In this document: positions 61,690 through 64,000 of the stretch, piece after piece
How the letters are laid out: each line of letters opens with the position of its first letter
Position numbering within the stretch: position 1 is the first letter of the stretch
Assembly: GCF_001293645.1 (NCBI RefSeq)
Contig: NZ_LBMD01000016.1
Span: 60,968-124,967 of the forward strand
From: Bacillus sp. CHD6a
GTDB lineage: Bacteria; Bacillota; Bacilli; Bacillales; Bacillaceae_I
Reading direction: 5' to 3'
Length of the DNA stretch: 64,000 nt
Made by a program: the position numbers and the translations under genes
Notes under the pieces: generated by a model
The model's input: only the letters and a program-made list of their open reading frames with translations
Told to the model about the DNA's origin: nothing
The model's database searches: none

Positions 61690-61761
61690 CTAGGCAATTG
61701 TTTTTCGTTTAAGAATATTGTTCATTCTACGCAGTATTTTTTTTCTAAGCCTTCTTAGCAT
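61690..61761 (-). CDS. 23-residue strongly basic peptide
   Basis: MLRRLRKKILRRMNNILKRKTIA: ten Arg/Lys in 23 residues, amphipathic helix pattern. AAGGAG stands 10 bases before ATG, and a hairpin follows 15 bases after the stop. It is too short for gene finders, and no family is known to me. It might bind RNA or membranes. A leader peptide or chance reading frame is possible. Confidence 0.45.
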   Translation of the reverse strand: MLRRLRKKILRRMNNILKRKTIA

Positions 61762-62078
61762 AAGCTTTTCACTCCTTGTACTCTAGGTACGATCTGTTTG
61801 TTAGTAGTTAATATGCGTCAAACAGAGTAAATAGTTGCTGGTAAATATACGAAATTTCAGTACATGAGGAAATGGCTTTCGCAACACAACAATATACGTA
61901 GAATTTAGTATGGTTAAACTCAGAGTAACATATAAATGGTCTATTGGGAATAAGCCCTTTAGCTGACTTTCGAAACAATATAATCAAAAGATAAAATTTC
62001 ATTGACAGTAAACGTTTTCTTCATGTAGGTTAAAATAAATATTTATTTCGTTACCCTAAAATTAAGGTGGTAAGTAGA
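61762..62078. other. Intergenic region before the EamA gene
   Basis: 317 AT-rich bases. TTGACA at 62003 is followed by TAAAAT only after 23 bases, so the promoter is uncertain. A 64-codon minus-strand frame (61808-62002) has no ribosome site and is not accepted. Confidence 0.5.
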
Positions 62079-62984
62079 ATGAAGCGACTGTATGCAGCAT
62101 TATTTACATTAAGTTTGATATGGGGCATGTCTTTTCTATTTATAAAATTGCTTGTAGTGGATCTAGGTGTTTGGGGAGTAGTTTTTTGGAGGTGCATATT
62201 TGGGGCGGGAACACTTTTAATTCTGCTCCTTATTCAGAATAAATTAAAACTACTGCGTAACCTTCCCTTACTGCCTATTGTTCTTATTGCACTTTTAAAT
62301 AATGCTCTTCCTTGGGCACTTATTGCTGTTAGTGAAACATCTATAAGTAGCAGTCTGGCTTCAGTAGTAAATGCTACCACACCAATTTGGACAATTTTAA
62401 TCGGCTTTTCCATCTTTTCTAGCAAAATGGAAAGAATGCAATGGATAGGTGTGAGCGTAGGTTTTATGGGGATCATGGTTCTATTGGAATTAAATATTCT
62501 TCAACTGTTTCATGATAATCTTCTTGGTGTAGGAACGATGTTAGGCGCTACCATTTGCTATGGTTTTGGTGCGCATCTTAGCAAGAAACATTTGAAAAAC
62601 ACGCCCATCACGGTTATTTCCTTTAGTACGCTAGCAGTCGCTGGGATCTTGTCGGGGATTATGATGGCTATTATGCAACCATACGGTTTTCTAGCAATAG
62701 GAAGCACTTCTGTTATCGTATCTTTGATCGGGTTAGGGGTTTTTGGATCAGGTATCGCATATCTTCTTTATTATTATATGGTAAAGGAAGGTAGTGCAGA
62801 GTTTGCATCCCTTGTCACGTATATTGTTCCGATAACAGCCATGTTATGGGGAAGCTTATTATTAGGTGAAAAAATAACTCCTAATATGCTTTTTGGTTTG
62901 ATTCTTATTTTTAGTGGTGTATATTTATCTTCGTATAAGACGAAAGCAAAAAAACAAAAAGTGATAAAAAATGTCACAGTCTAA
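62079..62984 (+). CDS. EamA/DMT family transporter
   Basis: 301 residues, ten helices in two EamA repeats (about 5-135 and 150-285). LFTLSLIWGMSFLFIKLLV at the N-terminus, the conserved IALLNNALPWALIAVSETSISSSLASVVNATTPIWTIL block and GSLLLGEKITPNMLFGLILIFSGVYLS near the end. Drug/metabolite exporters of this group move amino acids or metabolites; substrate unknown. ATG 62079 chosen: AAGGTGG lies 8 bases upstream and the GTG at 62067 is inside it. ykrA follows 18 bases later. Confidence 0.87.
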   Translation: MKRLYAALFTLSLIWGMSFLFIKLLVVDLGVWGVVFWRCIFGAGTLLILLLIQNKLKLLRNLPLLPIVLIALLNNALPWALIAVSETSISSSLASVVNATTPIWTILIGFSIFSSKMERMQWIGVSVGFMGIMVLLELNILQLFHDNLLGVGTMLGATICYGFGAHLSKKHLKNTPITVISFSTLAVAGILSGIMMAIMQPYGFLAIGSTSVIVSLIGLGVFGSGIAYLLYYYMVKEGSAEFASLVTYIVPITAMLWGSLLLGEKITPNMLFGLILIFSGVYLSSYKTKAKKQKVIKNVTV

Positions 62985-63002
62985 AGAAGTAAGGTGATAA
63001 AA

Positions 63003-63791
63003 ATGGAAAAGAAAATAGTGTTTTTTGATATAGACGGGACCCTGCTGAACCATCAAAAAGAATTACCTGACTCTACAAAAAAGGCAATAAAAGAGCTGAA
63101 GGAACAAGGAGTGTATGTGGCAATTGCAACAGGAAGGGCTCCATTCATGTTTGAGGATTTACGCAAAGAATTGGACATTGATACTTTTGTGAGCTTCAAC
63201 GGTCAATATGTGGTGTTTGAAGGAGAAGTTATTTATAAAAACCCTTTAAATATTGAGAAATTGCATTTGTTACGTCAAAATTCCGAAAAAGTGTCACATC
63301 CTCTAGTGTATTTAAATCATGAAACAATGAAGGCAAATGTAGAAAATCATCCCTTCATTAATGAAAGCATGGGAAGCTTAAAGTTTATTCACCCCGAATT
63401 TGGTCCAAGTTTCCTTGATGAAACAGAAATCTACCAGGCGTTATTGTTTATTGAAGATGAGCATCAACAAAGTTATGTGGAGGATTATAAGGATTTTGAT
63501 TTTATCCGCTGGCATCAATACTCTACAGACATCCTCCCGAAAGGCGGATCGAAAGCAATTGGGATTCAAAAGATGCTAGAGAGATTGCCGTTTAAGAAAG
63601 AAAATGTCTATGCTTTTGGTGATGGATTGAATGATGTTGAAATGATTGATTTCGTTGGAACAGGGGTTGCAATGGGAAATGCACATCCTGAATTATTGAA
63701 AGTAGCAAACCATGTTACCAAAGATGTGGGAGAAGACGGAATTCTTCACGGACTAGAGCTAGTCGGCTTACTCAATCAAAAAATACGCTAA
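63003..63791 (+). CDS. ykrA: Cof-type HAD phosphatase YkrA
   Basis: 262 residues, HAD superfamily IIB (Cof-like). Motif I FFDIDGTLLN (Asp about 8 and 10), motif II IATGRAP, Lys in KGGSKAIG, and motif IV YAFGDGLNDVEMIDFVGTGVAMGNA. Dephosphorylates sugar phosphates or nucleotides in the family; the substrate is unknown. Similar to B. subtilis YkrA, which also lies next to ykzG/rpoY. ATG 63003 is placed behind AAGGTGA; the GTG at 62994 is part of that site. Confidence 0.9.
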   Translation: MEKKIVFFDIDGTLLNHQKELPDSTKKAIKELKEQGVYVAIATGRAPFMFEDLRKELDIDTFVSFNGQYVVFEGEVIYKNPLNIEKLHLLRQNSEKVSHPLVYLNHETMKANVENHPFINESMGSLKFIHPEFGPSFLDETEIYQALLFIEDEHQQSYVEDYKDFDFIRWHQYSTDILPKGGSKAIGIQKMLERLPFKKENVYAFGDGLNDVEMIDFVGTGVAMGNAHPELLKVANHVTKDVGEDGILHGLELVGLLNQKIR

Positions 63792-63798
63792 CCAAAAG

Positions 63799-63835
63799 AA
63801 GCAAGCCTGATCAACATACGATCAGGCTTGCTTTG
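63799..63835 (+). terminator. ykrA terminator
   Basis: GCAAGCCTGATC / GATCAGGCTTGC perfect stem with 7-base loop and T-rich tail. Confidence 0.92.
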
Positions 63836-63865
63836 TTTCTAAAGATAAAAAATATAAATCAAGTA

Positions 63866-64000
63866 ATTTCCAGCTGTGGGTTAGAGCAAAAGGCGAAGAC
63901 TCCTCAAAAATGCTACTCATTTTCTTCGTGTGATGAAACGCTGCCGAAGCCTTCCTTGTCCTGACGGAGACAGCGCTAGGTGGAGACACCGGAGGCGTAG
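63866..64000 (+). mobile_element. Repeat locus H: MITE-like core cut by the window edge
   Basis: CCAGCTGTGGGTTAGAGC opens the core, the 58-base inner module is present with a few changes (AATGCTACTCATTTTC, GAAGCCTTCCTTGTCC), and GCGCTAGGTGGAGAC precedes the edge. The left CCACTGAAAAA arm is not recognisable. Confidence 0.65.

Noticed and set aside
61808..62002. 64-codon minus-strand frame before the EamA gene
   Set aside because: No ribosome site and no following terminator; AT-rich intergenic sequence gives such frames by chance.

Overview
The window comes from a low-GC, endospore-forming Gram-positive bacterium of the family Bacillaceae. Evidence is the GerA-type germinant receptor gene at the left edge, AGGAGG-type ribosome sites, strong intrinsic terminators and gene order. 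The stretch from about 31 kb to 64 kb follows the Bacillus subtilis ykyB-to-ykrA region closely: cheV, ykyB, ykuD, ykuE, fadH, ykuI, ykuJ, ykuK, abbA, darB, ccpC, dapH, ykuR, ykuS, ykuT, ykuU, ykuV, yknUV, ktrC, rnjA, rpoY, ykrA. Extra genes are interleaved: an HD-GYP protein, a LysM protein, a glutaredoxin, YueI-like and zinc-ribbon proteins, an MFS pump, a TSUP transporter and a DUF368 protein. The species is not identifiable from the sequence alone; a genus near Bacillus/Sutcliffiella is a guess.

Layout. 0-9 kb: end of a gerA-family gene, a YdcF-like protein, a split ThrE-type exporter, a secreted LysM-CAP protein, the nagA-nagB-nagR operon with a double operator, and three GNAT acetyltransferases. 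9-21 kb: M2-type peptidase, a D,D-carboxypeptidase with C-terminal anchor, acyl-CoA dehydrogenase, YhdT-PanF pair, a membrane-fused alpha/beta hydrolase and a secreted metallo-beta-lactamase/lamin-tail protein. 22-28.5 kb: trehalose operon (EIIA, treP, a frameshifted treA copy, intact treA, treR) behind two identical TreR-type operators and a cre-like site. 29-31 kb: pepF. 31-64 kb: the ykyB-ykrA syntenic block, carrying lysine/peptidoglycan precursor genes (dapH, ykuR), c-di-AMP and c-di-GMP related proteins (DarB, KtrC, YkuI, HD-GYP), peroxide/thiol defence (YkuU, YkuV), a heterodimeric ABC exporter and RNase J1 with RNA polymerase epsilon.

Two kinds of non-coding structure stand out. First, a family of about 210-270 bp palindrome-rich elements with CCACTGAAAAA / TTTTTCAGTGG ends occurs at eight loci. 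One copy has a clean 12-bp flanking direct repeat, and at two independent loci a second copy is inserted at the same internal site of an older copy. These look like non-autonomous mobile elements (MITE-like); no transposase is present. Second, all three convergent intergenic regions longer than 200 bp (about 50.8, 57.5 and 59.2 kb) hold degenerate tandem arrays with an almost exact 21-bp period, each array with a different conserved core. I know of no description of such arrays; they are the best candidate for something new here.

No rRNA, tRNA, CRISPR array, prophage or complete insertion sequence was found.
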